Positions 43,746 to 52,986 of a DNA stretch of 64,000 nt are shown piece after piece. This DNA comes from Planomicrobium sp. CPCC 101110 (lineage in GTDB: Bacteria > Bacillota > Bacilli > Bacillales_A > Planococcaceae), in NCBI RefSeq assembly GCF_007859395.1, contig NZ_VOHD01000006.1:186001-250000 (forward strand). The letters are read 5' to 3'. A program made the translations under genes and the position numbers. Under the pieces are notes generated by a model. That model was given only the letters and a program-made list of their open reading frames with translations. It had not been told where the DNA came from and ran no database searches. The first letter of the stretch is position 1. Each line of letters starts with the position of its first letter.

Positions 43746-45539
43746 TTGAAGCCATCAATTAGCCGAAATTGGGATTTGGATGCTTTGTATGAGGGAGGAA
43801 GCACCTCGGCGGCATTACAGGAAAAGATCAGCAGTCTGGATTCTGAAATAAGCCGTCTGTCAGAAGCATTGAAACCAGCCACTTCAGAAGCACAAAAAAT
43901 GACAGTCATGCTAAGGGATATCCAGTATGTGATGAGCAGGTGGCTGGAGATTGAGGATTTCAGCGTCTGCATTTACTCACAGAATACGGCAGATCCGCAT
44001 GCTGCCCAGTTGTTGGAACAAGTCAACACGATGAAATCGAAGATGAAAACGCTTCATGCCCTACTAAACCGAACATTGGCAGACCTGGATGAAGGCAAAT
44101 GGCAAGAACTGCTGAGCCAGGAGGGAATCGAAAAAATCGCTTTTTCTTTGGAAGAACGCAGACGGAAAGTAAAAGACCGCCTGCAGCTGGAAATCGAACA
44201 GGCAATCAACGCTCTTTCCGTGAACGGATTTGATGGCTGGGAACAGCTTCACAACCAGCTGTTCAACCAATTACAAATTCCTCTCGGGCAAACCGGGCAG
44301 ACGAAAGAGCATTCGATTGGAAGTGCGCTGAACCAAGCGCTGTATGATAAGGACCGAAAAAAGCGGACGCAAGCGGCAAAAGCCATCACACAAGTTTGCA
44401 GCGCCGATGAAGAAACGTTCGCGGTGATCTTGAACCGGATTGCGGGTTACCGGCTGGAATTGTACCAACAGCGAGGATGGGACAACTTGTTGAAAGAAGC
44501 GCTTGAGCAAAATCGTATACAAGAGAAGAGCGTCCAGTCGATGCTCGCGGCTCTTGAAGAGTGCCAACCGCTTTTCAGGGATTATCTGCAAAGAAAAAAG
44601 GAACTTCTCAATGTGGACGACATGAGATGGTTCGATCTGGAAGTCCCTTGCTTTGAGACTGATAAGAAGTTCCCTTATGGCGAAGCAGTATCAATCATCG
44701 TGTCGCAATTTCGGAACTTGAGCGTGAAATTGGGCGAGTTTGCTGAAAAGGCGTTTCAGTCGAATTGGATTGAATCTGAAAACCGTCCTGGAAAAGCAGA
44801 GGGGGCTTTTTGCGCCGCTTTGCCTCTTGCAAAAGAAAGCAGGATTTTTCTGACTTACCGGGAAAATTATTTTGATGTCATCACACTGGCCCATGAACTT
44901 GGACACGCATACCATAACGAAATCCTTCACGATGAGCCGGCTTTTATCCAGGAGAAGGGGACAAGCATCGAGGAAACGGCCTCCATCTTCATGGAAAACT
45001 TGGTGCTGGATGCTGCAATCGAAAAAGCTGGATCGCAAGACGAGAAATTGGCGCTGCTGGAAATGAAAATATCAAGCGGCCTGCTATGCGTTTCCACAAT
45101 ACCCAACATGTTTCATTTCGAGAAGGCTTTTTATGAACTCAGGAAAAACAGGCTGCTTAGCGCAAAAGAAATCAAGGAATTGTTGATACAGTCGGAAAAA
45201 AAACTTTATGAAGGATTGGTAGAAGAACATGAAGTTTACCGGTGGCTGTATATCCCCCATATTTACGTCACCGAAAAAGCTTTTTACAACATCCCATATA
45301 CCATCGGATATTTGTTCAGCAGCGGCATATACGCGATGAAGAAAGAGTTAGGAGACGGGTTTATGGAGAGCTATGACAACTTGCTGCGGAATTCCGGACG
45401 GATGACAGTCGAACAATTAGGGAGAACCTATTTGAACCGTGATTTGACAGAGCCTGATTTTTGGCGGACCGCATTAGAACCGCTAAAGGCTGCAATCGAA
45501 GAGTTTATGAGGCTCACAGGGCAAGAGAGAATACAATGA
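43746..45539 (+). CDS. M3 family oligoendopeptidase
   Basis: 597-residue zinc metallopeptidase, TTG 43746 after CAGGAGGCGAAAAAG. The zinc site is HELGHAYH (about residues 382-389) within VITLAHELGHAYHNE, with the third ligand Glu in SIEETASIFMENL. It is related to PepF/oligoendopeptidase F of Bacillales and degrades short peptides in the cytoplasm; no signal peptide. A TATAAT at 43708-43713 may be its -10. A terminator overlaps its stop codon. Confidence 0.92.
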   Translation: MKPSISRNWDLDALYEGGSTSAALQEKISSLDSEISRLSEALKPATSEAQKMTVMLRDIQYVMSRWLEIEDFSVCIYSQNTADPHAAQLLEQVNTMKSKMKTLHALLNRTLADLDEGKWQELLSQEGIEKIAFSLEERRRKVKDRLQLEIEQAINALSVNGFDGWEQLHNQLFNQLQIPLGQTGQTKEHSIGSALNQALYDKDRKKRTQAAKAITQVCSADEETFAVILNRIAGYRLELYQQRGWDNLLKEALEQNRIQEKSVQSMLAALEECQPLFRDYLQRKKELLNVDDMRWFDLEVPCFETDKKFPYGEAVSIIVSQFRNLSVKLGEFAEKAFQSNWIESENRPGKAEGAFCAALPLAKESRIFLTYRENYFDVITLAHELGHAYHNEILHDEPAFIQEKGTSIEETASIFMENLVLDAAIEKAGSQDEKLALLEMKISSGLLCVSTIPNMFHFEKAFYELRKNRLLSAKEIKELLIQSEKKLYEGLVEEHEVYRWLYIPHIYVTEKAFYNIPYTIGYLFSSGIYAMKKELGDGFMESYDNLLRNSGRMTVEQLGRTYLNRDLTEPDFWRTALEPLKAAIEEFMRLTGQERIQ

Positions 45540-45582
45540 AAAAGCAGAAAGGAAGGCTGCACCTTCCTTTCTGCTTTTTGTT
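45538..45582. terminator. bidirectional terminator
   Basis: AAAAAGCAGAAAGGAAGG pairs with CCTTCCTTTCTGCTTTTT over CTGCA. It serves the oligopeptidase gene and the convergent small membrane gene. Confidence 0.95.
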
Positions 45583-45783
45583 TTATAGATTGAGTTTCGC
45601 TTTTTCAATAGAAGCTACCGGGTCGAAAGGGAGCGATAGGAAATTAAGGTTGCACAATAACAGCACGAGAACCAGAAGACCCATGATGATCACTGCTTCA
45701 AGCGTGTTGTTCCGGTTTTCTTCGAGTTCCTGCCTTTTTTCCCGATAATCCGTCTGAATTTTTCTTCTGCTCTCGATGTTCAT
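45583..45783 (-). CDS. small single-pass membrane protein
   Basis: 66 residues; ATG 45783 after AAAAGGAGC on the minus strand. A charged N-terminal helix (RREKRQELEEN-like, residues 6-28) precedes one membrane helix, LEAVIIMGLLVLVLLL (about 28-45), and a short outside tail. No family recognised. Its good binding site and shared terminator support a real gene. Confidence 0.65.
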   Translation of the reverse strand: MNIESRRKIQTDYREKRQELEENRNNTLEAVIIMGLLVLVLLLCNLNFLSLPFDPVASIEKAKLNL

Positions 45784-46047
45784 AAGATGCTCCTTTTCTT
45801 TGAATAGGTCAAAACCTACGATTCGTATTTTAGGCGATAAGATCCGTTAAAGCGGAGGGAATAAAATCGGAAACAATCGGTAATTTCGGTATGAAATAAG
45901 TATCATAAAATCTAATGTTTTTACTTTATCTGAATTTTTGAATATAATCAACAGGTTTTTTATAATGAAACATAATTTTTTATGCATTTTTTCGAGTTGG
46001 TATTGCTTTATAGGCATTCAAAATAAAAAAATTTTCTTGGAATAACG

Positions 46048-46075
46048 TTGAATAGTTCAAACAATTCTGTATAAT
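46048..46075 (+). promoter_or_regulatory. promoter of glcD-BASS operon
   Basis: TTGAAT (46048-46053), 16-base spacer and TATAAT (46070-46075). It ends the 363-base AT-rich gap 45784-46146, in which I see no gene. Confidence 0.65.
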
Positions 46076-46146
46076 GAAACCTATTATACTTTTAAAAGAT
46101 TCACCATATTAGATTTATTTTGATTACTTGCTAAGGGGAGACACAC

Positions 46147-47550
46147 ATGCCACACCACACAACTTACGAGATCGCCGAAATTTTGAAAAAGGACTTGCCA
46201 GAAGATCAGGTGACGGTCAATGACACCGTACGGGAGCTGCACAGCAAGGATGAATCCTACCATGCCCCCCAATTGCCCGATATTGTCGTGTTTCCGAAAA
46301 CGACAGAAGATGTCAGCAGAATTTTGAAAGCATCTTCAAAACACCGCATTCCTGTCATTCCATTTGGCCTCGGTTCAAGCCTGGAAGGCCACGTTATTCC
46401 GACAGAAGGCGGCATTACCATTGATTTTTCTTTAATGAACAAAGTGCTGGAAGTGATGGCGAACGACTTTCTTGTGAAAGTTCAGCCTGGCGTGACAAGG
46501 AGCCAGCTCAATAAGGAACTGAAAAAGCATGGTTTGTTTTTCTCGGTTGATCCGGGGGCTGATGCTACGCTTGGCGGCATGGTCGCCACGAATGCCAGCG
46601 GCACGACTTCGGTCAAATACGGGGTTATGCGGGATCAGGTACGCGACCTGGAAGTGGTGCTTGCGGACGGCATGGTCATCCATACCGGAAACCTGGCCGC
46701 AAAATCGTCGTCCGGCTTTCATTTGAATGGTCTTTTTACAGGATCGGAAGGAACTCTCGGATGTTTTACGGAATTGACGCTTCGGGTTTATGGAATCCCC
46801 GAGCACGTGGCTGCGGCACGCGCTTCGTTCCCGACAATCCAGGACGCCGTCGAGGCGGTCGTTTCCATTCTGCAGGCCGGTATTCCAATTGCCCGGGTAG
46901 AACTTGTAGACGAGCCGTCCATTCGTCAGGTAAATCGGTTTAGTGAAACCAATTTCTTGGAAAAGCCGACTTTGTTCCTTGAATTTCATGGAAACGAAGC
47001 CGGGCTAAAACAAGATGTGGAATTTACGCAGGAATTGGTCGATGGACACAATTGCGAAGCGATCCAGTTTGAAACTGATACTGCTAGCCGAAATGCATTG
47101 TGGGAAGCGCGGCATAATCTGGCATATGCCTACATCCATGGAAATCCTGGCAGGAAAATGATGGTGACAGATGTTTGCCTTCCGATTTCGGAACTCGCCG
47201 GTGCTGTTGCCCATGCAAGGGAGCAAGTTGAGAACTTAGGGTTGATCGGCGGCATTGTCGGCCACGTCGGCGATGGCAATTTCCATGTGTTGTTGATGCT
47301 GGACATGGCGAACGCGGAAGAAGTGGAGAAAGCCAACACTTTAAATGAACAGATTGTGTTGTATGCCTTGGAACGGGGCGGCACCTGCACCGGTGAACAC
47401 GGAGTCGGCTTCGGCAAACAAAAATACCAGCGGCAGGAACATGGGGATGCGCTCATCGTCATGGAAAAAATCAAACGAGCACTTGATCCAGATAATTTGC
47501 TGAATCCAGGGAAAATCGTAACACCGGATAAGAAAGGGGCCTTATTATGA
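46147..47550 (+). CDS. glcD: GlcD-type FAD-linked 2-hydroxy-acid dehydrogenase
   Basis: 467-residue flavoprotein that oxidises glycolate, D-lactate or a related 2-hydroxy acid. FAD_binding_4 domain: VIPFGLGSSLEGHVIP and PGADATLGGMVATNASGTTSVKYG-like stretch (residues about 55-160). The C-terminal FAD-oxidase domain has the His region GHVGDGNFHVLL and GEHGVGFGKQKY. ATG 46147 after AAGGGGAGACAC. No GlcE/GlcF subunits follow; instead the next gene, overlapping by four bases, is a sodium:bile-acid-type symporter. That pairing suggests uptake and oxidation of a 2-hydroxy acid. Exact substrate is inference. Confidence 0.88.
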   Translation: MPHHTTYEIAEILKKDLPEDQVTVNDTVRELHSKDESYHAPQLPDIVVFPKTTEDVSRILKASSKHRIPVIPFGLGSSLEGHVIPTEGGITIDFSLMNKVLEVMANDFLVKVQPGVTRSQLNKELKKHGLFFSVDPGADATLGGMVATNASGTTSVKYGVMRDQVRDLEVVLADGMVIHTGNLAAKSSSGFHLNGLFTGSEGTLGCFTELTLRVYGIPEHVAAARASFPTIQDAVEAVVSILQAGIPIARVELVDEPSIRQVNRFSETNFLEKPTLFLEFHGNEAGLKQDVEFTQELVDGHNCEAIQFETDTASRNALWEARHNLAYAYIHGNPGRKMMVTDVCLPISELAGAVAHAREQVENLGLIGGIVGHVGDGNFHVLLMLDMANAEEVEKANTLNEQIVLYALERGGTCTGEHGVGFGKQKYQRQEHGDALIVMEKIKRALDPDNLLNPGKIVTPDKKGALL

Positions 47551-48536
47551 AATTTATCGAATCATTAAGCTTGTTTGCGGGGAAATATTTTGCGTTTTTT
47601 GTTGTCGGCATAGCAGTCATCGCATTTTTGGTGCCAGAACCATTTTTAGGGTTCGGAAGCTATATAGCGATTTTGCTGGGAGTGGTTATGTTCGGCATGG
47701 GGCTGACCTTGAAACCGGTCGACTTTAAGATTGTCGCTTCCAAGCCATTGCCGGTATTTGTCGGTGTTTGCGCCCAGTTTGTGATCATGCCGCTCGTCGC
47801 TTTTGCGCTGGCGTACATACTGCAGCTTCCAGCCGAACTTGCAGCAGGTCTTATCCTTTTAGGGTGTGTGCCAGGGGGGACCGCTTCAAACGTCATGGTG
47901 TATTTGGCGAAAGGCAATGTGGCGCTGTCGGTGGCGATGACGTCGCTCTCGACTTTGCTGGCGCCGCTCGTGACGCCGCTGTTATTGCTTTTGCTTGCGG
48001 GTCAATGGATGCCGGTTGATCCGGTAGCGATGTTCACATCCATTATTCAAGTGATCATCCTGCCAATAACAATAGGGTTTCTTATCGGCAAGTTCTTCCC
48101 GAAAACCGTGGAAAAATGCATTTCAATTGTCCCTTTGATTTCGGTATTAGCTATTTTGATCATTGTGTCTGCCGTAACTGCGGCAAATGGAGAAAACGTG
48201 GTCAGCGCCGGATTTATCGTTTTTGTGGCAGTGTTCCTTCATAATGGCTTTGGGTTGCTGCTCGGCTATTTTACAGCCGTCATGCTTGGCTTGAACGAAA
48301 ACGACAGAAGAGCCATTTCGATAGAGGTCGGAATGCAGAATTCTGGACTAGGGGTTGCTCTAGCTACTGCGCATTTCAGTCCGCTGGCGGCCCTTCCAAG
48401 CGTTTGGGGAGCGATTTGGCACAATATCAGCGGACCGATCCTCGCAACGATCTGGTCGAAAAGGCCTGCTAACGAAGTAAGAGCCGAAACTGGTGCGAAA
48501 AAACAAAAAGCAGTTCCGACTGCCGGAAAACTTTAA
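47547..48536 (+). CDS. BASS-family sodium symporter
   Basis: 329 residues with nine to ten hydrophobic segments. ATG 47547 overlaps the glcD stop (ATGA), so it is translationally coupled. Family motifs: GSYIAILLGVVMFGMGLTL (about 32-50), LLGCVPGGTASNVMVYLAKGN and IEVGMQNSGLGVALAT, the last two forming the Na+ and substrate region. The bile-acid:Na+ symporter fold also carries pyruvate and, in plant BASS6, glycolate. With GlcD upstream, a 2-hydroxy-acid or 2-oxo-acid substrate is likelier than bile acid. A terminator follows. Confidence 0.9.
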   Translation: MKFIESLSLFAGKYFAFFVVGIAVIAFLVPEPFLGFGSYIAILLGVVMFGMGLTLKPVDFKIVASKPLPVFVGVCAQFVIMPLVAFALAYILQLPAELAAGLILLGCVPGGTASNVMVYLAKGNVALSVAMTSLSTLLAPLVTPLLLLLLAGQWMPVDPVAMFTSIIQVIILPITIGFLIGKFFPKTVEKCISIVPLISVLAILIIVSAVTAANGENVVSAGFIVFVAVFLHNGFGLLLGYFTAVMLGLNENDRRAISIEVGMQNSGLGVALATAHFSPLAALPSVWGAIWHNISGPILATIWSKRPANEVRAETGAKKQKAVPTAGKL

Positions 48537-48555
48537 GAACAAAAAGAATATGCAG

Positions 48556-48596
48556 AAAAAACGGCCGCAACTGAAATGCCAGTTGCGGCCGTTTTT
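48556..48596. terminator. bidirectional terminator
   Basis: AAAAACGGCCGCAACTG pairs with CAGTTGCGGCCGTTTTT. Serves the BASS gene and the convergent MetE-like gene. Confidence 0.95.
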
Positions 48597-48622
48597 ATGT
48601 CAGCCAACGAGACGCTGATGGA

Positions 48623-49741
48623 TCATTCCCATACTTCTTTCGCAATATCCACTACATGCCGAACTTTTTCCCATTGCTGTTCTTCTGTCAGAAGATTGCC
48701 TTCTTCAGTGGAAGCGAAACCGCATTGCGGGCTTAGCGAAAGCTGCTCGAGTGGAAGATAAGCAGCCGCTTTTGCAATGCGCTCTTTTACAAGATCTGAA
48801 TCCTCAAGCTTCCCGGATTTGGAAGTGATCAAACCGAGAACGACGGTAAGGTCCGGCCGATTCACATAACGAAGCGGTTCGAAACCGCCGGACCGTTCAT
48901 CATCAAATTCCAGGAAAAGCCCATCCACATCCAGGCCGCCGAAAATAATTTCAGCCAGCGCGCCGTAACCGCCGCTCGACATATGGGTCGATTTAAAGTT
49001 GCCTCGGCAGATATGCATCGTCACGAGCAGGTCCTGGGGCTTGTCCGCAATGGATTCATTCACAGCGCGGGCGCATAGAACGGCGACTTTGTCGGGATCT
49101 TTTCCTTTGGAACGGATCGATTCCCGTCCTTTTTCCGAAAAGAAACTGGCCCAAGAAGTGTCGTCAATCTGCAGATAGCGGCAACCGGCATCATATAACG
49201 CTTGTATGACCCCTTGATACGCGGCTATCAGATCGGCTACAAGTTCTTCATCTGTTTCATAGATTCCTTCTGCAAAATCTGCTCTGTGAAAAAGCATGTT
49301 CGGACTTGGGATGGCAAATTTGGCCACTGCATCGCCGGCTGCACTATGTAGAAATTGGAAGTGTTCTATCATGTAATGGCTGGTAAAGCGGATTTTTCCG
49401 GTCACTTTAATGCCGTGCGCTTTTGTCTGGATGCCGTTAAACTGAAGGCTTTTATCCGCTTCAACAAAATCTACTCCGTCAAAACCCGCAAGAAAATCGA
49501 AATGCCACCATTTCCGCCGGAATTCTCCGTCGGTTACCGACTTGAGCCCGGCGCACTTTTGTGCTTCAACCAATTGGATGATTTCTTCGTCTTCGATTTT
49601 CTTCAATTGGCCGGCAGTGATTTCTCCTTTTTCTTTCTGCAGCCGCGCCTGCTTCAATCGTTCCGGCCGCAAAAAACTCCCGACATGATCCGCTTTAAAA
49701 GGGCCTTTCAATGTTTTTTCTTCCATAAGATGATGAGTCAC
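48623..49741 (-). CDS. MetE-like methyltransferase (YxjG/YxjH type)
   Basis: 372 residues starting at GTG 49741 (AAGGAATGAAAA-GTG) or ATG 49726. It is a single MetE C-terminal-type barrel. Visible: FKADHVGSFLRP (FKA-H-GS), QIDDTSWASFF, MHICRGN (zinc-ligand His/Cys), VDGLFLEFDDERSG and LSPQCGFAST (zinc-ligand Cys). B. subtilis YxjG and YxjH are of this type and length; they act in S-methyl or homocysteine methylation. The SAM riboswitch directly upstream places the gene in the methionine regulon. The methyl donor is unknown (short forms lack the folate domain of MetE). Confidence 0.9.
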   Translation of the reverse strand: MTHHLMEEKTLKGPFKADHVGSFLRPERLKQARLQKEKGEITAGQLKKIEDEEIIQLVEAQKCAGLKSVTDGEFRRKWWHFDFLAGFDGVDFVEADKSLQFNGIQTKAHGIKVTGKIRFTSHYMIEHFQFLHSAAGDAVAKFAIPSPNMLFHRADFAEGIYETDEELVADLIAAYQGVIQALYDAGCRYLQIDDTSWASFFSEKGRESIRSKGKDPDKVAVLCARAVNESIADKPQDLLVTMHICRGNFKSTHMSSGGYGALAEIIFGGLDVDGLFLEFDDERSGGFEPLRYVNRPDLTVVLGLITSKSGKLEDSDLVKERIAKAAAYLPLEQLSLSPQCGFASTEEGNLLTEEQQWEKVRHVVDIAKEVWE

Positions 49742-49776
49742 TTTTCATTCCTTCTTTCGTTTTTTTATGTACGCAT

Positions 49777-49930
49777 AAAAAAGGGCCCTCTAAAAGAAGA
49801 GGGCCCCGAAATGCCGGTGCATTCTTCTTATCTTCAAGGAGGAGATCCCCTTTAGGAATTAGCACCTTACCTTCTGCAGGCTGGTTGCTGAGACATCATC
49901 GGGCCAATCCCTCCGTCTCTCTTGATAAGA
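49777..49930 (-). promoter_or_regulatory. SAM-I (S-box) riboswitch
   Basis: On the minus strand the aptamer runs from about 49930 to 49826: CTTATCAAGAGAGACGG at P1/P2, GATGATGTCTCAGCAACC, AAGGTGCTAATTCC and closing CTTGAAGATAAG. The expression platform is a GGGGCCCTCTTC/GAGGGCCC terminator with T6 (49777-49807), 36 bases before the start codon. High SAM should terminate transcription of the MetE-like gene. Confidence 0.96.
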
Positions 49931-50117
49931 AAATATAAAATTGAAATAACAATATGGCTTACTTTATCACTGCCTATACGAATAAGCAAGCATGCAATTG
50001 GAATATTAAGGATCCTCACCATAAAATTCAAAAAACAGTGGATTACTGTTTGTCTTCCAATGTTTTATAAAATTGTTTAGTGGTAAACTGAGTTTAACAA
50101 ATGACAGGGGTGATTTA

Positions 50118-51035
50118 GTGAAGAAGATGAAGCTCGGGACCAGCGATTTGAACGTTTCCAATATCGCGCTTGGCTGCGGGAACATAGGCAGGCTGACTGT
50201 TGAAGAAGCGAGTTCTGTTATAGGCAATGCAAGAGATCTGGGAGTGGACTTTTTCGATCACGCGGATATTTACGCTGAAGGGAAATCGGAAGAGATTTTT
50301 GCTGAAGCGATCAATATGAACCCGGATGTACGTGATGGGATCATAATCCAGTCGAAAGTTGGCATCCGTGGCGGATTCTACGATTTTTCAAAAGAGCATA
50401 TTTTGAAGACAGTGGATGAAAGCCTGAAGCGGCTGAAAACCGATTATTTGGACAGCCTTCTGCTTCACCGGCCCGATGCGCTTGTTGAACCGGAAGAAGT
50501 GGCAGAAGCTTTCAGCCTGCTGCAGGAAAGCGGAAAGGTCCGTTATTTCGGTGTCAGCAACCACAATCCGATGCAAATCGAATTGCTGAAAAAATTCGTG
50601 GAACAGGACTTGATCGTCAATCAGCTGCAATTTAGTATCATGCATACCGGCATGATCGACGCCGGCATCCTAGTGAATACACGCGAAGAAAACAGCTTGG
50701 ACCGGGACGGCAGCATACTTGACTATAGCCGCTTGAATGATATGACCGTCCAAGCTTGGTCGCCGCTCCGCTACGGCAATTTCGAAGGATTTTTTGTCGA
50801 TAATGAAGAAATGCCTGAAATCAATGCGAAGCTCCAAGCCATCGCCGATAAGCATGGCGTTGCCAAATCTGCCATCGCCATCGCCTGGATTTTGCGCCAT
50901 CCTGCAAAAATCCAAGCCATCGTCGGGACCATGACACCGGAGCGTTTAACCCATATAGCCAATGCTTCCGATATAGCATTGTCGCGCGAAGAATGGTATG
51001 AGCTCTATCGCGCTGCCGGAAACCCAGTGCCTTGA
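50118..51035 (+). CDS. aldo/keto reductase
   Basis: 305 residues from GTG 50118 after AGGGGTGATTTA. NADPH-dependent carbonyl reductase of the AKR superfamily with the tetrad Asp/Tyr/Lys/His: GVDFFDHADIYAEGKSEE (about residues 42-58), IIQSKVGI (Lys) and YLDSLLLHRPD (His). The C-terminal coenzyme site is AIAWILRHPAKIQAIVGT. It belongs to the YdhF-like (E. coli) group. Substrate unknown. Monocistronic. Confidence 0.92.
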   Translation: MKKMKLGTSDLNVSNIALGCGNIGRLTVEEASSVIGNARDLGVDFFDHADIYAEGKSEEIFAEAINMNPDVRDGIIIQSKVGIRGGFYDFSKEHILKTVDESLKRLKTDYLDSLLLHRPDALVEPEEVAEAFSLLQESGKVRYFGVSNHNPMQIELLKKFVEQDLIVNQLQFSIMHTGMIDAGILVNTREENSLDRDGSILDYSRLNDMTVQAWSPLRYGNFEGFFVDNEEMPEINAKLQAIADKHGVAKSAIAIAWILRHPAKIQAIVGTMTPERLTHIANASDIALSREEWYELYRAAGNPVP

Positions 51036-51268
51036 AATTCCAACCGTTGATCCGGATGTTCCGGGCTTCGGTTTTTTGATTGCTTATGGCTTGGCTTGTT
51101 CGGGTAGAATAGGGGACATGACGGACTAGAGGGTGAAGTAAATGACTTATGCTTTTCTTTAGGAACCAAGGAGATGGGTGACTATAGAAGAAAACCGGCA
51201 AAACCAGAAGCTTGTAGTATGCAAACAAACTGAGACAATTCCTTTCAATTTGAAGGAGGCCAAAAAAA

Positions 51269-51751
51269 GTGGATTTTTTTTCGTCTATGCTTGTGCTGCA
51301 TGTTGCAGCTGGAAGCGTCTGTCTGCTTGTTGGTATTATTGCTTTTTCTGCAAAGAAAGAAAGTGGAAGCCACACGAAATTCGGTGAAATCTACCATGCG
51401 AGTTTCATACTGCTTTTTGTTACCGCTTTAGTCATGGCGCTTTTTCACTGGGAAGAAAGCGCCGTTTTGTTTTACGTAGCAATTTTCTCATATTCTTTAG
51501 CTTTTACCGGTTATATGGCGAAAAAGCGGCGCTGGAAAAACTGGATCAGCCTCGATATTCGGGGAATGCTCGGTTCATATATCGGCGTGGTCACGGCGGT
51601 CTTCATTACAAATGGACAGGATATTCCACTATTGAGCCTATTGCCTGAGTGGATGCTGTGGATCTTGCCAACCATCGTCGGCACTCCAATCATCTTCTAT
51701 GTCATTAACCGGTTTCGCCGGATGAAAAAGCAAAAAAACGCGTTACCGTAA
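51269..51751 (+). CDS. multi-pass membrane protein, DUF2306-like
   Basis: 160 residues; GTG 51269 after GGAGG-CCAAAAAAA. Five hydrophobic segments, the first with LHVAAGSVCLLVGIIAF (residues 9-25), then FALLFVTALVMALFHW-like. His residues in helix 1 and between helices resemble DUF2306 family proteins. Function unknown. The 3' end overlaps by nine bases a racemase remnant on the other strand. Confidence 0.7.
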   Translation: MDFFSSMLVLHVAAGSVCLLVGIIAFSAKKESGSHTKFGEIYHASFILLFVTALVMALFHWEESAVLFYVAIFSYSLAFTGYMAKKRRWKNWISLDIRGMLGSYIGVVTAVFITNGQDIPLLSLLPEWMLWILPTIVGTPIIFYVINRFRRMKKQKNALP

Positions 51752-51919
51752 AGAAGCGGTCACGGCTTTGACTCCGGCTTTTTCCAGTTTACGGCCCGCA
51801 TGAATGATTTGCGGCAGACGGTCTATTTGTTCTTCGAACAAGTTTTCGAATCATGCCCAGATCAGAATGCCGATCGCTTGTCCATAGGCAACTTGGGCTT
51901 CATGATCTTTATAGATCAT
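51743..51919 (-). pseudogene. remnant of an Asp/Glu-racemase-family gene
   Basis: ATG 51919, after AAAGGAGCAGGCCC, begins MIYKDHEAQVAYGQAIGIL, then meets TGA at 51853-51851 (codon 23). In the same frame it continues with GRKLEKAGVKAVTASLR and stops. Those pieces match the ends of the first ~60 residues of Asp/Glu/hydantoin racemase-like proteins with the middle replaced. The catalytic Cys is absent. This looks like an internal deletion followed by decay; the TGA is not read as recoding. Confidence 0.6.
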
Positions 51920-51931
51920 GGGCCTGCTCCT

Positions 51932-52792
51932 TTATCTTTGACTCTGTTCATACCCTTTCCAAATTTCTGGCAGAAGTTCCGTCAATTCATGGGCGAGCAT
52001 TGCGTGGGCAGAGCGTGTTTCAGTCCAAGCATCTGCACAAGCTCCGTGGAGGAAAACAGCGTTCAGGACGGCGTGTTTCCAATCGTCATGGATGCACAGC
52101 ATGCCAAGAAGCATGCCCGTCAGCGTGTCGCCGGTGCCGCCTTTTGAAAGAGCGCTATTGCCAGTGGGGTTGATCCAAGTGTCGCCGTCAGGAAACGCAA
52201 TAACCGTTTCTTTCCCTTTTAATACAATGGCGGCTCCGAGTTTTTTTGAGCAAATGCGGGCATAATGCACCCGGTTCTGCTGCAGTTCGCTGACTTTCAC
52301 ACCGGTGATCCTGGAAAATTCCAAAGGATGGGGAGTCAATATTGTCGGAGCAATTCGGTTTGTGTATTCGCGTTTTGATAAGGCTCCGGCATCAAGAATG
52401 ACAGGAGCCCCACTAGCCAGGATCTTATGGATCGCTCTTTCAGCCACTTCATCGGGAACAATGCCAGGACCTATAGCTGTCACCCGCAAGTTGTCAATCG
52501 TCATTTCGCCCTTGGCAATTCGTTCCAAAGCATTTGGTTCATAAGTGGCTTCCGGCAGCTGCTGGACAACAATTGGAATCACTTGCTCGTCTGTGCCAAT
52601 CACCAGTTTTCCGACGCCAGTCCGCATTGCTCCAAGGCCTGCAAGCATGGCAGCACCAGGCATATTCCTGCTTCCCGCAACTAACAGTCCAGTGCCATAA
52701 GTACCTTTATGGCTATCGGCTGTTCTGACAGGAAGAGTGGACACCACTTTTTCTTTGCTCCATGTTCCAGCATCTTTTTCTGAAACGGCCAT
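51932..52792 (-). CDS. nnrD: ADP-dependent NAD(P)H-hydrate dehydratase
   Basis: 286-residue carbohydrate-kinase-fold enzyme (YxkO type) that repairs hydrated NADHX or NADPHX using ADP. The motif NPTGNSALSKGGTGDTLTGMLLGM matches NxxGNxGMxxGGTGDVLxG (about residues 205-228). LLVAGSRNMPGAAMLAGLGA and TAIGPGI-type loops fit. ATG 52792 after GGGGGTGG on the minus strand. No epimerase (NnrE) domain is fused, so that gene lies elsewhere. It stands just upstream of a racemase remnant and divergent from an MBL gene. Confidence 0.92.
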   Translation of the reverse strand: MAVSEKDAGTWSKEKVVSTLPVRTADSHKGTYGTGLLVAGSRNMPGAAMLAGLGAMRTGVGKLVIGTDEQVIPIVVQQLPEATYEPNALERIAKGEMTIDNLRVTAIGPGIVPDEVAERAIHKILASGAPVILDAGALSKREYTNRIAPTILTPHPLEFSRITGVKVSELQQNRVHYARICSKKLGAAIVLKGKETVIAFPDGDTWINPTGNSALSKGGTGDTLTGMLLGMLCIHDDWKHAVLNAVFLHGACADAWTETRSAHAMLAHELTELLPEIWKGYEQSQR

Positions 52793-52986
52793 CTTTGGCC
52801 ACCCCCATTCGTCTAGTATCTGTTTTCCTATATCTGTTGATATTTAAACCGGCATGAACGGGGAGACTATACCGACTTGTTCAAAGCACACTCTAACTGG
52901 TAGAATATTCTTGTAATTTCATTTAAATCTATCAAAATGGAGTTTTGAAAAATTTGCGCATAATCGCGCCATTCAAGGAGGTTCCT

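Noticed and set aside
51743-51919. UGA at 51853-51851 as a second selenocysteine codon
   Set aside because: No SECIS-like hairpin at the right distance, no Cys in family at this column, and the catalytic part is missing; better read as pseudogene decay.
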